DNA from: Tetracladium setigerum
Taxonomy: Eukaryota; Ascomycota; Leotiomycetes; Helotiales
Reading direction: 5' to 3'
Length of the DNA: 64,000 nt
Assembly: GCA_031472005.1 (NCBI GenBank)
Contig: PZJY01000013.1
Coordinates: 558,001-622,000, forward strand
This document shows positions 14,352 through 26,052 of this stretch, piece after piece. Every line of letters starts with the position of its first letter. The stretch's first letter is position 1. The translations under genes were made by a program, and so were the position numbers. Under the pieces are notes generated by a model. That model was not told the DNA's origin, searched no databases, and saw only the letters and a list, made by a program, of their open reading frames with translations.

Positions 14352-15660
14352 ATGGAAACTGGAACAACCTGGCAAAAGCTTTGGCATGAAAAAGGGAATT
14401 GTGATTTAGTCACCGAATATCAAAAATATGAACGTATTCATTTCACATTTACTTCGGTTTCCTGATCTTACTTGCACGTTCTATGGCCGATTTGCTCATC
14501 TCAACTCTCGTTCGGTTAATGTTAATATCGAAGCGGCCTGATTGGGTGAGGTACTAACCGCACGATTGAGAAACAAGGCGAGAAAAAGTGAAAAACACCT
14601 TAAAATGAGAGATGAAGGAAAGAACAAAAAAAAAGAAGTCAAAGTAGCGAGGCTATTCCATTACCATACGAGAGATAACACGGCAGGGAAAGCACAGGAG
14701 GGCAAAGCTAATTCCCTTCCCAAATCCTCGAGAGCAGACTGCAAAAGGCTGTGAAACCTTAGTGAATGTTACAGCCAAGGTATATCAGGAAGCCCGCCAC
14801 GATAACTGAGGAGAAGTTCGGAAACTGCGCGTGGGAGAGGGTTTGAGCCACAGAATAATTTATAGAATTGTTGCTTGAGGCTCACCTCGCTCAGAATACC
14901 TGGATATTGGCTGCAGGCGGGGTTGTCATCAAGAATGTACGGAGTACTGAACTTGACTGGGCTAATGTTAGTTAAAGCCAATGTCCTGGTACAACCATAA
15001 AGACACAAAAAGAAAAAGAAGAGCATAGCAGGAAAAATAAAAAAATAAGAGATATCAATATTCTCATGAGTATCTAGGCGGGACATCCTCACAAGAAGCT
15101 GATGTTGGGTATAAAGGTTCTAATAATCTTGCATTCCTATATTTGGAAATTAGTCGGGAGCTTCTGAAGGAACAAATCTTTTGATGCTTTCGAGTTGTTC
15201 TATTCTCATTGTTCTATTCTCAAAGGTAGAGAGATCCACTTACCACGAGCGAAACGGGAATGCGGGTGGAGTGGGGCTGGTGGGGTGCTGCGGGATGATT
15301 TGCACAACTGCTCATGACGTAGAATGGCGAGAATTCGCAACTTTTATTTTCTTAGCAGCAAGAAACAAACACAGACAAGCATTGGCTTCTGCTAGAATCG
15401 CCTCCAACATATGTTTCTACGAGTATTTGACCCGCCCTACCCGACCAATGAGCTGGGCCAAGCCGCCAATACAAAGGCATTACGTTTTGAACGCTTAACG
15501 TTTCCGTCTTGTCATGATGGCGAAATCATACATATATGAACGGTACAGTAGGTAAGTTACATATGTAAAAATTCCTGATCTCTTCTTAGAACCATATTGT
15601 TTAATCAAAACTTGTAACAGAAACAAACGGATTTTTGAAAAGTATCTCCCATCAAATAAT
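14352..15660. other. Intergenic region, about 1.3 kb
   Basis: No supported gene. Small open frames at 14542-14754, 14769-15092 and 15181-15498 are short, without motifs and without plausible splice partners. A-rich stretches occur near 14625 and 15010-15050. Probably 3' UTR of the esterase plus the promoter of the next gene. Confidence 0.45.
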
Positions 15661-17087
15661 ATGACGGTCAACAATACAGCCGCAAGGAAGATGCAGACCA
15701 CAGGGTCTAAGCATCCAGATCGAGTGCGTATGCTTGTTCTCGAAACGGACAAGACGTTCGAGACGACTGGTGAGCGGAAGGGATCGTTTGGGAAGATATT
15801 TCATGATTTATTTGTAAGTTAGGTTGAAATGCCCGCCTCCCCATCTGAAACTCGAGTAGCGAGCTGACAGACATTTCAACGTTAGACGAAAGCCGGAAAC
15901 CAGCATGATCCTCCACGTAAGTCCTTCGCTTTGAATTGATACCCATTTGAAGCCGAAAATTAACTGATCGAATACAGTGGAGGTCGAAACAATCATGAAG
16001 TTCGTCGTCGAACCTGAAGGCGGCAAGATTCCCTCCATCGAGGAAGTTGGCGATATCCACGCCGTCATTCTTTCGGGCAGCAAATACGATGCACACGGCG
16101 ATGCGGAGTGGATATTGAAGCTTATCGCTTTCATTCAGAGTGAGTTTTTCTAGTACAAGTCGCGCTTGACGCACTCCCGCGTTGAAAGCTTGGCTAGAAT
16201 GCGGTTGATTTACTCACACACTCTTCACTTGCAGAACTCTGGAGAGAAAACCCAGATATTCGTTTCAGTGGTGTCTGTTTCGGTCATCAACTCCTCTGTC
16301 GCGCACTCGGAGCGAAGGTTGAGCCATCAACTAATGATGAATGGGAGTATGTCCTCCCTTGCCATTTCTCTTTCCCTCCAAACCAACGGGGAAGAAAAAT
16401 TCCACTTCCCTCCCTCCTCTTCCCCCTACAGCAACAATTCTAACGACTACCAGACTCTCCCACACACGGATTGACCTAACTCCAACCGGCGCCTCACTTT
16501 TCCGCACCGCCACCGACTCCCCAGTACTTCACCTCCACCAAATGCATGTCGACCAGGTGCTCTCTCCGCCCACTTCACAAAGCTCCAACGGCCTGATATC
16601 AGATGATACCAGTGTCGCAGTATGGGGTTCCTCTAAAGGCGTCCCGGTGCAGGGAGTTTACATCCGTGAGAAACTTTTCACGTCGCAGGGACATTTGGCG
16701 TATGATGAGCAGATGGTGCGGGAGCATATTGATGCGAGGGTTAGGAAAGGATTGATTGATGATGAGGAGCAAATTAAGGAGGCGAAGAATAAGGCGGGAT
16801 GGGAACATGTGAGTCTTTCCTCTTCGTGTCTATCTTTTATATTTTTGATCATCAACAATTGTGCTAATTCCTTCCGCTGTTTGGTGAACAGGACGGATTG
16901 ATTGTCGCCGGTGCTATATTAAGATTCTTCCACGGCGAGGACAAAGATATCGAAGCCTGTAAGTTTTCTATTCGTCTATCAATTCCATTCATTCTTCATT
17001 TTAGACAGTACTATTACAAAACATCCCTTCCTCCCTCAGAAGGAATTCTTTACTGATCACGCCTCCATATCTATAGAAAAAGGCTAG
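15661..17087 (+). CDS. Class I glutamine amidotransferase-like protein (yeast YLR126C type)
   Basis: Seven exons: 15661-15813, 15886-15916, 15978-16139, 16235-16346, 16454-16808, 16892-16958 and a last one from 17005. Together they give about 320 residues. The core shows the GATase1 pattern: MLVLETDK at the first strand, AVILSGSKYDA, then SGVCFGHQLLCRALGAKV with the nucleophilic Cys in the elbow, and LHLHQMHVDQVLSPP carrying the likely catalytic His. This matches the stand-alone GATase-like family whose yeast members are putative amidotransferases without a fused synthetase; the physiological substrate is unknown. The start is uncertain: 15661 is the first ATG, 15691 and 15730 are in-frame alternatives. 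The last exon is also uncertain: using the acceptor at 17039 instead of 17004 would stop the protein at once, after about 293 residues. Confidence 0.82.
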
Positions 17088-18402
17088 CGGGATCTGAAAT
17101 TTTGATTGCGTAAACCGGGTCAAGTGTGCACTATGAATGCATTCAACTACCTAGATATTCATTCCATGTTATTATATTGTATGCGTAACAGTAAATAGAA
17201 GATATTAGCTCACTTCCTGAACCCTTTGGTACCTTCTGACTGTAACTGCATTGTACGCATGCATCACAAATTGTCAAGTTCGATAAGTTTTTCCCACGGA
17301 ATTAACACTCAACAAACAAATGGCATATCTTTTTGTTTCTCTGTTACTATCTCTTGCCATTCTTGCCCCCCCTCCCCCCCTCTCTCTCTCTGCGCGCTGG
17401 AAGCTTTTCTCGAGGTTCATGAATATATTTGCTGTACAGTACAAAACATGTGCATCTGCAAAGCTTTGGGTGGTGATATCCATGGGAGACTAAAGAGATA
17501 CCGGCATTATTGAATGTTCCCAGTAGGCGCTTTAAGGCATAGTTCTTCCATTCATTCACAGGATTTTAGTTGCTTTTACAGAGTTCGCGTGGTCGGACAG
17601 TGGAGAAAAACAATTTATCACGTGATAGTCAGGTGTTAGGCTTCTGGCATCTTACAATAAAAGCCGGCGCTCCTTGTTCCTTCCAAAATCTGGCACTTGG
17701 TTGTGATAGAAATTACGTATAGGAATGCCATTTAAAGTATCTGTAAATCTAGCTAGTATTCCAGCCAAAAGTATCAGGTTTTTGACTATTTGTTTCGGTT
17801 GCTTCTTCCACCGCCAGCGCATGATGGTTTACAGCTGCATAAGTTTCCATCAATCCTGTAAGTATTACTAGCAGATAATACTCTGATAACGAGATTGTTA
17901 AAGAGGTAACTCGTTTGGATCTTACAGTGGCGCCGATTTCTATTTTGCTGTCTTTCTCTAGACCAACAAGATGCGCTGCCTGACCACTTACATGTGCAGC
18001 ATAAGCGCCAGTATGAGATATCTATTTATAAATCTTCCTGAAAAGGCCGTATACCAAGAGCTGTTTCTCTTGTCACTCTCCAAATCAGTCCGTTTGTCTC
18101 TCTTACGTGTTTGCCAACATGTTGGTGGCGTACACAGATGGAGCCTGATGCATTCCACCTGATAATTCAGGCATCTGGAGTAGCTTTGGAACAAACGTCG
18201 AGCTTCACTTCCCTTCTCTTTATTCCTTAGACGAATATATCTTCACTGATTTGAATGCACTGCTTCGGTGCTCTTTTGGACATATTTCTGTTTCTCCTCA
18301 ACCGCACTTCCTCCTTCTCTCTCTCTACTTGACGACCGCCAATTCCAACCCCAACAATCGCCGTCTTTTCTTTGCGCCATTCATACATCGTTTGTTGTAG
18401 CA
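17088..18402. other. Intergenic region with a C/CT-rich tract
   Basis: No supported gene. A polypyrimidine tract lies at 17366-17390 (C runs followed by TC repeats). The open frames at 17226-17513 and 17971-18162 lack protein character. Confidence 0.45.
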
Positions 18403-19411
18403 ATGGCAATGATGAAGAAAAAATCAAAAAAGGCACGAAATTGTTGGGACGATCCACCAGCTTCTCCTGAGATTCCAGCAGCTTCGCCCGAGATTCCAGC
18501 AGCTTCTGCTGACTGCCTACCTACCATTCCTGATACCGTGCGAAAGCAATCTTACCTAAGGTCAGTTCATCCCTGATATTGAACGGCTATATTCTGACCA
18601 GAATAGAGCATTACAAAGTGACCGTATGGCCGTTCTTGTGGGCACATCTGAAGTCCCTTTCGAAGTTCCACAAGATCTCTTGGCTCAATACTCCGAGCCA
18701 TTTGGAAGGATGTGCTCCCCGGGCCTCAACAAAAATTATACAAGAACTATCCGATTGCCTGAGGTGGAAGTTCCGGTGTTTGAAGATTTTCTGGTTTGGA
18801 TCTATGCCTTCGAGCCCAGCATAGATGCCTCGAAGAGTCTCGATGCCCTGATCGACCTCGCTATCTTCGGGGAGATCTACATGATTCATCAACTCAAAGA
18901 TCAAACTTCAGATGCGATAAAACCTATAATTGCCGAAGACAACTGGAAGCCTTCGCCCGACATGGTCTCTAAGATTTATGACGGCGTACCTTCCGGCTCT
19001 ATTCTTCGACGGTTGTGTTTACTAGGCTTTGCGATCAGACCTCGCATTTATCATTACGGGCAAATAGTTAGTAACGCGTCGATACGAAGATATGAGAATC
19101 ACTCAGAATGGAAGTTAACTTTCGAGAAAATTCCAGACTTTGGATGGGACTACTTTCAAATATCACAAACAGTATCCCAAGAAGTGTTGGATATAAACTC
19201 AGGAGGGCCCTGTCGTTTCCACGATCATTCAGACAAAGTCAACTGGAATGGGGACATTCAAGATGCCTGTCCTTCTGCTTCTTCATGGTCGAAAGTTGCT
19301 CCTCACACAGAGCAAGCTCCTGGGGATGAAGTTTTGGGAGAAGAAACTCCTCTAGAACTGAATGATCTAGCATTGAAAGAGGAAAACGAGGGCAATGAAG
19401 TCGATGGATGA
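18403..19411 (+). CDS. BTB/POZ domain protein
   Basis: Two exons (18403-18560 and 18607-19411, 46-base intron) encode 320 residues. The first exon supplies a lysine-rich start (MKKKSKKARN) and a tandem repeat ASPEIPA, then KQSYLR; the junction restores LRALQSDRMAVLVGTSEVPF. Residues roughly 55-140 have the fungal BTB/POZ pattern: VGTSEVPFEVPQDLL, then YSEPFGRMC, TIRLPEVEVPVFEDFLVWIY, then helices ending IHQLKDQ. Such domains mediate homo-oligomerisation or bind Cul3 ubiquitin ligases; fungi have many uncharacterised copies. The C-terminal tail after about residue 250 is acidic and probably disordered. No partner domain such as Kelch or MATH is present. Confidence 0.82.
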
Positions 19412-20719
19412 GATGTGCAGGGTCATCTGGCGTAAAAGAGAAGGCAGAAAGGGGTGACTCAAGTTTCCTCTGTTCAAATTCAAACACGTACCAGCGACTT
19501 GGACGTCAATCGCTAAAAAACGAGTGAGCTAGATAAACATGTGTTGTTGATATCAAAGCTGGAACGCAAAAACTGATTATTCCTTCCTATTTCACCTGGT
19601 ACTGTAACGTCATTTTTTAGGAACTTTGCCATATCTTGATTGCCAGTGATATTGTTTCCGCTACGAAAATTCCTAATTTAAAGTTTATTTTTGGTGGCAC
19701 CTTTGACGAATTTCTGGAGCCGAAAATAACGTGGCTCTTGAGAGAGGAAGTATAAGCCAAAACCTATGTCATCTCTTCTTCTTATTCTGAATCAATAAAT
19801 ATCGAGGTGCGGTATGTTTGGGGGAAGAAGCTCTGTTCGCCGCGGATCAACGTGATGCGGCAAATGCGGTCTTTGTTGCATGTCGCAAAAAACTTCAGGT
19901 TGTTTTGAAATCGTTTTGCGAAGATGCGTTTTTCGAGCTTTTTGAAAAACTATTCTCGTATTCGAGGATTTCTCGAAACTTTTTGCGAATACGAGAGACT
20001 TGAAGATATCATGTGTAGCCACGATTCTGGCTCTTTTAGACGGGATGTTATGAGCCCCCATTGGTCATAGGGACGAACAATTGGATAGGTAATTGCAATT
20101 TGTGGTGTTCTCCAATTTGTTTTTCCAATGTTTGCAAATTCAGAGAACTCATTTTAATTCTTGCATTCAACTGATTAGTGTTGCAGTACAATTTTGTTTC
20201 GCTTTGTTCGAAGTTGGGATTGTTGGAAATTGTTATTGCTTTACTTACTTGCACTTCCCACACGGCAATTGAGCAAACTGCAAAATCCCATTTCACAGCG
20301 CGAACTGAATTCTTTTATTATTTAATAGAGGCATAATTGAACACGCATGGCATAAAATAATTTGGAGATTTAAGCCTCAAAATATTGCAGTTTCTTTTAG
20401 TGCTCGCTTTATTTGGCCTTGTTGTGATTGAAAGGCCGATTATCTTTTTGCAACAAGGGGACACACGCTGGAAAAACAGATCTCCAAGAACCAAACTTGG
20501 AACTAAAATTGTGCATTCTTTGTCTCTAAGTTACACATTTATTAAACAAAGAAGCCAAAAAAAGAAACCGAAAATTTGGTTGAGTTCGTGACTTGTAACA
20601 ACGACAACTATTTTGATTATTTTTCTACACGTTTTTAACCTAAAATCACAGCATTTATACTGAATTGGATTCCATTCTAGATCTCAAATCCCTATAGAAA
20701 ACGGCAAGATACATACCCA
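19412..20719. other. Intergenic region, about 1.3 kb
   Basis: No supported gene. It contains a perfect inverted repeat at 19954-19996 (listed separately) and is A/T-rich towards 20300-20700, where the promoter of the next gene would lie. Confidence 0.45.
19954..19996. repeat. Inverted repeat able to form an 11-bp hairpin
   Basis: TCTCGTATTCG at 19954-19964 is exactly complementary to CGAATACGAGA at 19986-19996, separated by a 21-base loop that itself contains TTTCTCGAAA. It is not next to a stop codon, so a terminator role is not evident. Confidence 0.7.
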
Positions 20720-21980
20720 ATGGCAGGCATACCACCTCCACCAGTTCCCGTCGTCATCGCTCGCTTCCGCGGTGTGGACAATGTGAGCAGCGGAAGAATT
20801 CTTCCCACACTCCATCTTATCCAAGCAGACATTTTACAGTTCCCCTGTCATTCAATGGTGGTGGTGACAGATGAAGATATGAACTATGACCGAAGTACAC
20901 CGTGTAGGGATGGTGGCAATAAGCAGAGACCGGGTTGGTTTTCATGGAGGATCATAGCCGATTCAATCTCTGTAAAGGCAGGTAGGTGGTTATTGTTTTT
21001 TTGAATACCAAATTTTCACCATATAAATCCATTTTTTCATAAAGATTGTTCTTAATTCATAAAGAAGATGCCACCAATACTGCTGTAACTTTCGCTAATC
21101 CGTCACATGTAATTCTTAGATGGACCTCCTGCCGGAAGTCAGAGGTCTGTCGGTCCATTCGATACATACAACACTATTCATCTCGGCCCAAGATCGGCCG
21201 ACCCACTGGTGCCAGGAACTGCACGTAGTGTCAACGGTGAGTTCACCATTCCGTCCAAATGCAAAGCCGGTAGAGAATAAACCAGTTAATCTCCTGCTCA
21301 TGGAATTACAGCGCATGGTTTAGCAAATTGTGACGTGGTGATACTCGCAAATCTTGAGCCCAATCCCCACCCAAAAGGAAAGAGAGTGACAAGAAAAGCC
21401 ACAAAAGACAGGAATCGAGCCAACCAGAATGCAAATATCACTAGAATCATCAAAGAATGAATTTTTCGAGCTACACTTCCCACAGCCATTCTCCAACCAG
21501 CAGTAGTCGGAGCGGTACCGACCCCGCAAATTGCCAAAGCATATAGTCTCTCAATCCCTCTCATGGGCGGAGGAGCTCAATTAAACTATCCGCGAACTCA
21601 AACCGCAGAAGCCATTCTCAGGGCTGTGGTTGAGTATTTGATGCGTCCAGATATTTCAAACCCCCTTGGGTTCATGCTCCTCGACTTGATGATATCTTCT
21701 TCATCGTGAAGCCGGGGGATAAATGGGAAGCGAAACTGGAGAAAAAAGCTTGGGAGTTTGCGTGGAGGTAAGTCAATCGAGTTTTGAGATGCTTTTTGAT
21801 GAAAGAAGATGCCTGCTAGTGTTGGAAGATGTTAATTGAGAATTATGGGTTTTGCTGGAGGATGAAAGTTGGATGCTTGTGTTTTATTTACTGATCTCTC
21901 TGTTTGACGACAGGACAGTAGTACAGACGACGTTGACTGCAAGCCCAACCCCTCCACCGGGTGGCGCTATAATCATTTAA
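20720..21980 (+). pseudogene. Disrupted four-exon gene, macro-domain-like C-terminal part
   Basis: Exons 20720-20981, 21120-21236, 21312-21767 and 21914-21980 have good splice sites and keep frame through junctions such as KADGPPAGSQ and SVNAHGLANCD. Two lesions break it. A TGA at 21458-21460 interrupts IIKE/IFRATLP, where TGG (Trp) would restore it. A base is missing near 21654-21665, where the frame must shift to continue PPWVHAPRLDDIFFIVKPGD. Allowing one added base makes the total 903 bases, exactly 301 codons. The segment SIPLMGGGAQLNYPRTQ followed by AEAILRAVVEYL resembles the glycine-rich phosphate loop and last helix of macro domains (ADP-ribose binding), but this is a weak resemblance by eye. 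An alternative GT...AG intron (about 21330-21499) would skip the TGA, but it removes protein-like sequence and uses a poor donor. Confidence 0.6.
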
Positions 21981-22298
21981 AGAATCAAGAGAGTTAGAAC
22001 ATGGATGTTGTTCAATGTTTTGAAGGTTGTGTATGGTTGATCAGTGGACTGTCGTATGCTGTATTTGTATTTCTCACAACGTCCAAGTTTACAGCTGAAT
22101 TTACACACAAAGTTCTCAACTATTTTTGGAATTTCAAATATTTACATCACTATCACCAGATTTGTATCATTCATCGTAAATGAATGTCTGCGAAGTCGGC
22201 TTTTCGTCTACCATCCAGTTCCATCTCACACCAACCAATCAATCCCTCACAGATCAGACCCTTCCCGCCACGCCTCATTAGACTCATTCTCTGCCGTT
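21981..22298. other. Short intergenic stretch between convergent genes
   Basis: 318 bases between the stop of the disrupted plus-strand gene and the stop of the minus-strand F-box-like gene. Expected to hold both 3' UTRs; nothing else seen. Confidence 0.5.
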
Positions 22299-23066
22299 TT
22301 ATTCCACCCACTTCCTATTGATCTCCCAATCCCTTCCCTTGAAGAATTCCATCTGAACATCCTCATCCTCGGTATCATCCATATCCGAATCATACTCTGA
22401 CCACGTAGCTTCATCACTACTGAAGTCTGACATATGGAATCTTTTCCTTTTGCAATTCTTGAGCGAATCCATGTGTTTATTAAGAGCCACCAGCTTCCTC
22501 TTGGTCCTCCGTCTCAGAGCTCTGTCCCGTAACTCACTCATTCTCACCCGATCTTCCTCCGTCTCGGCGATAGATTTCACATCGTTTGCCGTACGTTGCT
22601 GTGCGATACCGACGACAAATTTGTTCGAGGAAGTGTTGTATGCGATAGGATCTGGGTGGACGGATCGAGCTACCCATGACCGGAGGAGGGAATTGGATGT
22701 GATGTGGTGATTTTCAGGATGGTTTCGAACAATCATTTGGAGGGACCATGGCACGATTGCTTCATATCGTTCGGCAAACACTCCAAAGAAGTCCTTGCAT
22801 GTCAAGGAAAGCATCAGTCCGGTGACGTTGTCGCTGTAGCCGAGGATCATCTTTTTGACCTCAGCTGGCATTCTGTCGAGGCGAGGGATCCCCTTAGGAG
22901 GGTGGATTTGTGCTACAGCTGAACTAGAGATTAGATTAAGAGGTTTTGGGCGACTGTTCTGCGATATCTTACCATTCTGGTTTGTATTTCCAGGCCATCC
23001 GACTGGCAATGTAACGAGAGCGAGCCAGGGCCAGGACCCATCATATATGCCGGGGTGGCTGTTCAT
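22299..23066 (-). CDS. F-box-like domain protein
   Basis: A continuous frame of 255 codons from the ATG at 23066. Residues around 65-100 read PRLDRMPAEVKKMILGY, then SLTCKDFFGVF, the pattern of an F-box (LPxE...IL, then LSLTCK). F-box proteins normally recruit substrates to SCF ubiquitin ligases through Skp1. The C-terminal half is basic (RRRTKRKLVALNKH, NCKRKR) followed by an acidic tail (DSDMDDTEDEDVQ), with no recognised substrate-binding domain. A consensus intron (22919-22972, GTAAGA...TTCAG) sits near the N-terminus; it is 54 bases with no stop, so spliced (237 residues) and unspliced (255 residues) forms are both readable. Splicing removes KISQNSRPKPLNLISS and is more likely. Confidence 0.7.
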   Translation of the reverse strand: MNSHPGIYDGSWPWLALVTLPVGWPGNTNQNGKISQNSRPKPLNLISSSAVAQIHPPKGIPRLDRMPAEVKKMILGYSDNVTGLMLSLTCKDFFGVFAERYEAIVPWSLQMIVRNHPENHHITSNSLLRSWVARSVHPDPIAYNTSSNKFVVGIAQQRTANDVKSIAETEEDRVRMSELRDRALRRRTKRKLVALNKHMDSLKNCKRKRFHMSDFSSDEATWSEYDSDMDDTEDEDVQMEFFKGRDWEINRKWVE

Positions 23067-24494
23067 CTTTGTTGGTTGGTGAGGAGATACTAAAGACGTT
23101 GTCGTTCAAGCTCCCAAAGAAACAATAATGCAAATCAAATGGGTGAGTCCATTCGCAGATGATGGAAAGGTTTGCTTGATGATCTGTAGTCACTGGTGGT
23201 CTGAAATTGTCTTGTTGTGGGTGTCGCGTCTTGTCGCGTCGAAAGTGCGGATGCAGAGAGGTGGTGGTCTTGACAAATCGAAGAAAATACTAAAATAGTT
23301 AGAACAGCGGTATTCAACCGAAGTTTTGCCATATATGCCCCATCTTAGAGTAAACTGGATGTGAATTTACGATGAAAAGGGAAGGGAAAAGTGAAATCAC
23401 TGGAAGTGGAAACCGAGAGTGAAGTTCTGTTGACAATATTGTTGTTTTGGTCATGCACGCAAATCTTATGTACCGGCTTTCGCACATTATTATCACACAA
23501 TTCTGCTGCTTATCTTAGATTATCAAGAGTACTGAGTTTATTGGGAGCATCTTTGGTTGAGATATCTGCTTTCCTTAAGATTTGTTACTTTCGACTATCT
23601 CGCTAAACCTTCGGCGCGTTTGTTTTGGTCTCTTCACTTCACACTTTCAATACTATCTTGAGTTGACTTGACAATGCTTACACAATCTCCCTTATTTTCA
23701 TTGATTTTAGTGTGAAGTTGATCTCTAGCAACTAAATTTTGCTAACAAGGTTGAACTGATCATTGTTCTGTTTGCTTCTTGGACATGTCTTCGGGTCTTG
23801 GCGCGCCAGCGAGAGAAGAACACAATCAATCCAAATAATCCTACAAAATGACAATATACAATTGTTTTCTTTGAAAGCTAAAGATCAAATACAGTGTGAT
23901 AAGCTGGAGATAAGATAACAAAAATTAAATTGTCCAAATCTCAAAAATACATCCATATTCAGACAAATGTGACCTTGAAGGTGGTGCGTTCGTCTCGGAT
24001 CTCGCCTCGCACAATTTGTCTAATCGGTCTTGTGCGATTTGTTCAACCCCCTCCTCCTCTTCCTTCTTCTCCCTCTTCTCCCTTTTCTCACTCTGCTCCT
24101 CCTCCTCCCCCTTCTTTCCCTCCTTCTCTTTCTCCTTCCCTTCCTTGTTCTCCTCCCTGTCTCCGCCTTCGTATATATTGTATTTCTCACTAGTACACCC
24201 CTCTCACTCACCCACTCTCAATCAAATCGGCATTAATTTTAAACCATTTTTTATTCAGGTGTATATTCAGAATTTGTTAACTGTTTCGAAGTGCTACTTG
24301 CAGACCTCTCCCCTCCCCCTCGCCCTCCCCTTCTCTTGATGAAACAGCCTTTCCCCCTACATTTTTCTCCTTGGTTCCTTCCTTTTATTATTCTTTTTAG
24401 ACTCTTCTATTTTTTGGGCTTTGAGCCTTTCGTTTTATTGTAATTGCGAGCTACATTGACACCTTTCTTTGCTGGAAGATCGGAGCTTTCAGGA
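23067..24494. other. Intergenic region with a pyrimidine-rich tract
   Basis: No supported gene. A long TC/CT-rich tract runs from about 24043 to 24170 (CTCCTCCTC, TTCTCCCTC-type repeats) and gives spurious low-complexity open frames on both strands. Confidence 0.5.
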
Positions 24495-25007
24495 TTAACC
24501 TCTGGGTCTATCTAACTCCTGCCCGTCGTCATCAAATGCGTAGTTAGCCGACTCCCTCTCATAGCCCTTTCCAATAACGCTAGCACGTGTTGGGAGAGAG
24601 TAGCGCCAGGTATTCGTTGTACTGTGTTATACTGGGGCCAAACTTCTGGTACTGATAGATCCCCTGGTCGAAATTGCCAGAGAGATCGGAATCAATTGTA
24701 TCTTTGTCTTTCTCATTAATTGTTGAGAGTTTGGATCTGATCAAGAGTTCACTGGACAGAGCCGAACTTCTGTTATTGATGTCTCTCCTGGTTGAGGTTA
24801 TGGTCGAGGTTACCGACGTACTGTATGTACTACGGGTACTACGGGTATGTCAACAACTTCCTTCTTCCCTTTAGACATCTTGATGTTGTTTGATAGACTG
24901 CCAGCTGTGTAGGGCGGTAACTGGCCACCAACCTGGTGATATCGAGGAAATATTGGATGAGGATGGCCGAAGTGATAACCACTAAAACTATGTGCTGGAT
25001 TGTACAT
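24495..25007 (-). CDS. Candidate small three-exon gene, unknown function
   Basis: A tentative model. Exon 1 (24814-25007) starts MYNPAHSFSGYHFGHP and ends PVVHTVR; exon 2 (24623-24769) reads SSALSSELLIRSKL ... FDQGIYQYQKFGP; exon 3 (24495-24579) reads VIGKGYERESANYAFDDDG and stops. Introns of 44 and 43 bases with GTAACC...ACAG and GTACAA...CTAG are short but usable, and the total is exactly 142 codons. The composition looks protein-like and unlike the simple sequence around it. I recognise no family. Alternatives are an unspliced frame ending at LSPNTC, or a non-coding transcript. Confidence 0.33.
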
Positions 25008-25780
25008 ATTCTAGCTCTCATTGTAGAAGCCGAAATAGTTGCCATTCGCTCTTAATGAATAGGGCAGTGCGGGTTGGAAGTTGAAAGAAGACTATGAGAG
25101 TTTGAAGAGAAGAGATCAGTTTTTGCGAATTTATCTGAAGAAGAGGAGAGGGGGTGATCTTAAAGAAAGGAGAGGGAAACGAACATGCCGACAGCAATAG
25201 CAACAGCCATAAACTGAAGCTCTATGACTCGAGATCGTGAGTGCAGCAATACAGAAAGTAAGGAAACCTGGAAGCTAGGGAAGGAGGTTTATGGCTGATT
25301 ACAAAATAGGTAATGAATAAACTCGAGATTGGCACGGTTGATGAAGGCGGGCTGCTGTATCAGATTATCTCTCGGGAAATCATTCAAATGTGTTTGTCGA
25401 GGCTATCAGCAACAGGCGCTGCTATTGTATTTGCCGTCAGGTCTGGTCTGATCTGGCTTGGTACCTCGTCGCTTGCTCGGGTGTTGCAATGAAGATAATG
25501 ACATGGCTATGATCGATCTTTAGTTCCGAAGTTCGATCAGCTGTCGTCTTGATTTCGTTGGTGTGAGACTTCTTTCGGCCTTCGTATAAATCACAAAATC
25601 ACAACCACAAACAACTTTCACTCCCAAACAATCCCCATAGACACCAATCTACAAACAAAAACTTTACCTACACAGTACAACTGCTTCCCACACCCCTCTC
25701 TCAAGAAAAGAAGAAACAAAGAGTATTAAGCAAGGACCCCCTCCCCCGCCCAATAAAACAAAATATCAAAATCAAGGGTA

Positions 25781-25819
25781 AGGAAGGCAGGCAAGGCAAG
25801 GCAGGGCAAAGCAAGGCAA
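25781..25819. repeat. Degenerate CAAGG pentamer repeat
   Basis: The run reads AGGAAGGCAGGCAAGGCAAG and continues with GCAGGGCAAAGCAAGGCAA. The CCTTG array at 31735-31768 is its approximate reverse complement. Confidence 0.75.
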
Positions 25820-26031
25820 TCATCAAACAAAAAACAAAAAAAGTTCTTTGATCTGTCCGTCCTATCTATCTAATCTCAAGTTAGATGAATCAATCTACCC
25901 TGCATCATCTTGACACCTGCATCTCTTGTTCTGCCCTCTTCATCTTCATCTTCCTCTTCCTCTTCCTCTTTTACCATACAAACCCGTTCCCAGGATGAAG
26001 TTTAAGCTTCGAAATTAGGTTAGAAGTAACA

Positions 26032-26052
26032 AACACACACACACACACACAT
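26032..26052. repeat. AC dinucleotide microsatellite
   Basis: About ten consecutive AC units. Confidence 0.85.

Noticed and set aside
24020..24236. Open frames rich in Ser/Pro or Arg on both strands
   Set aside because: They come from a CT-rich tract and contain only low-complexity sequence.
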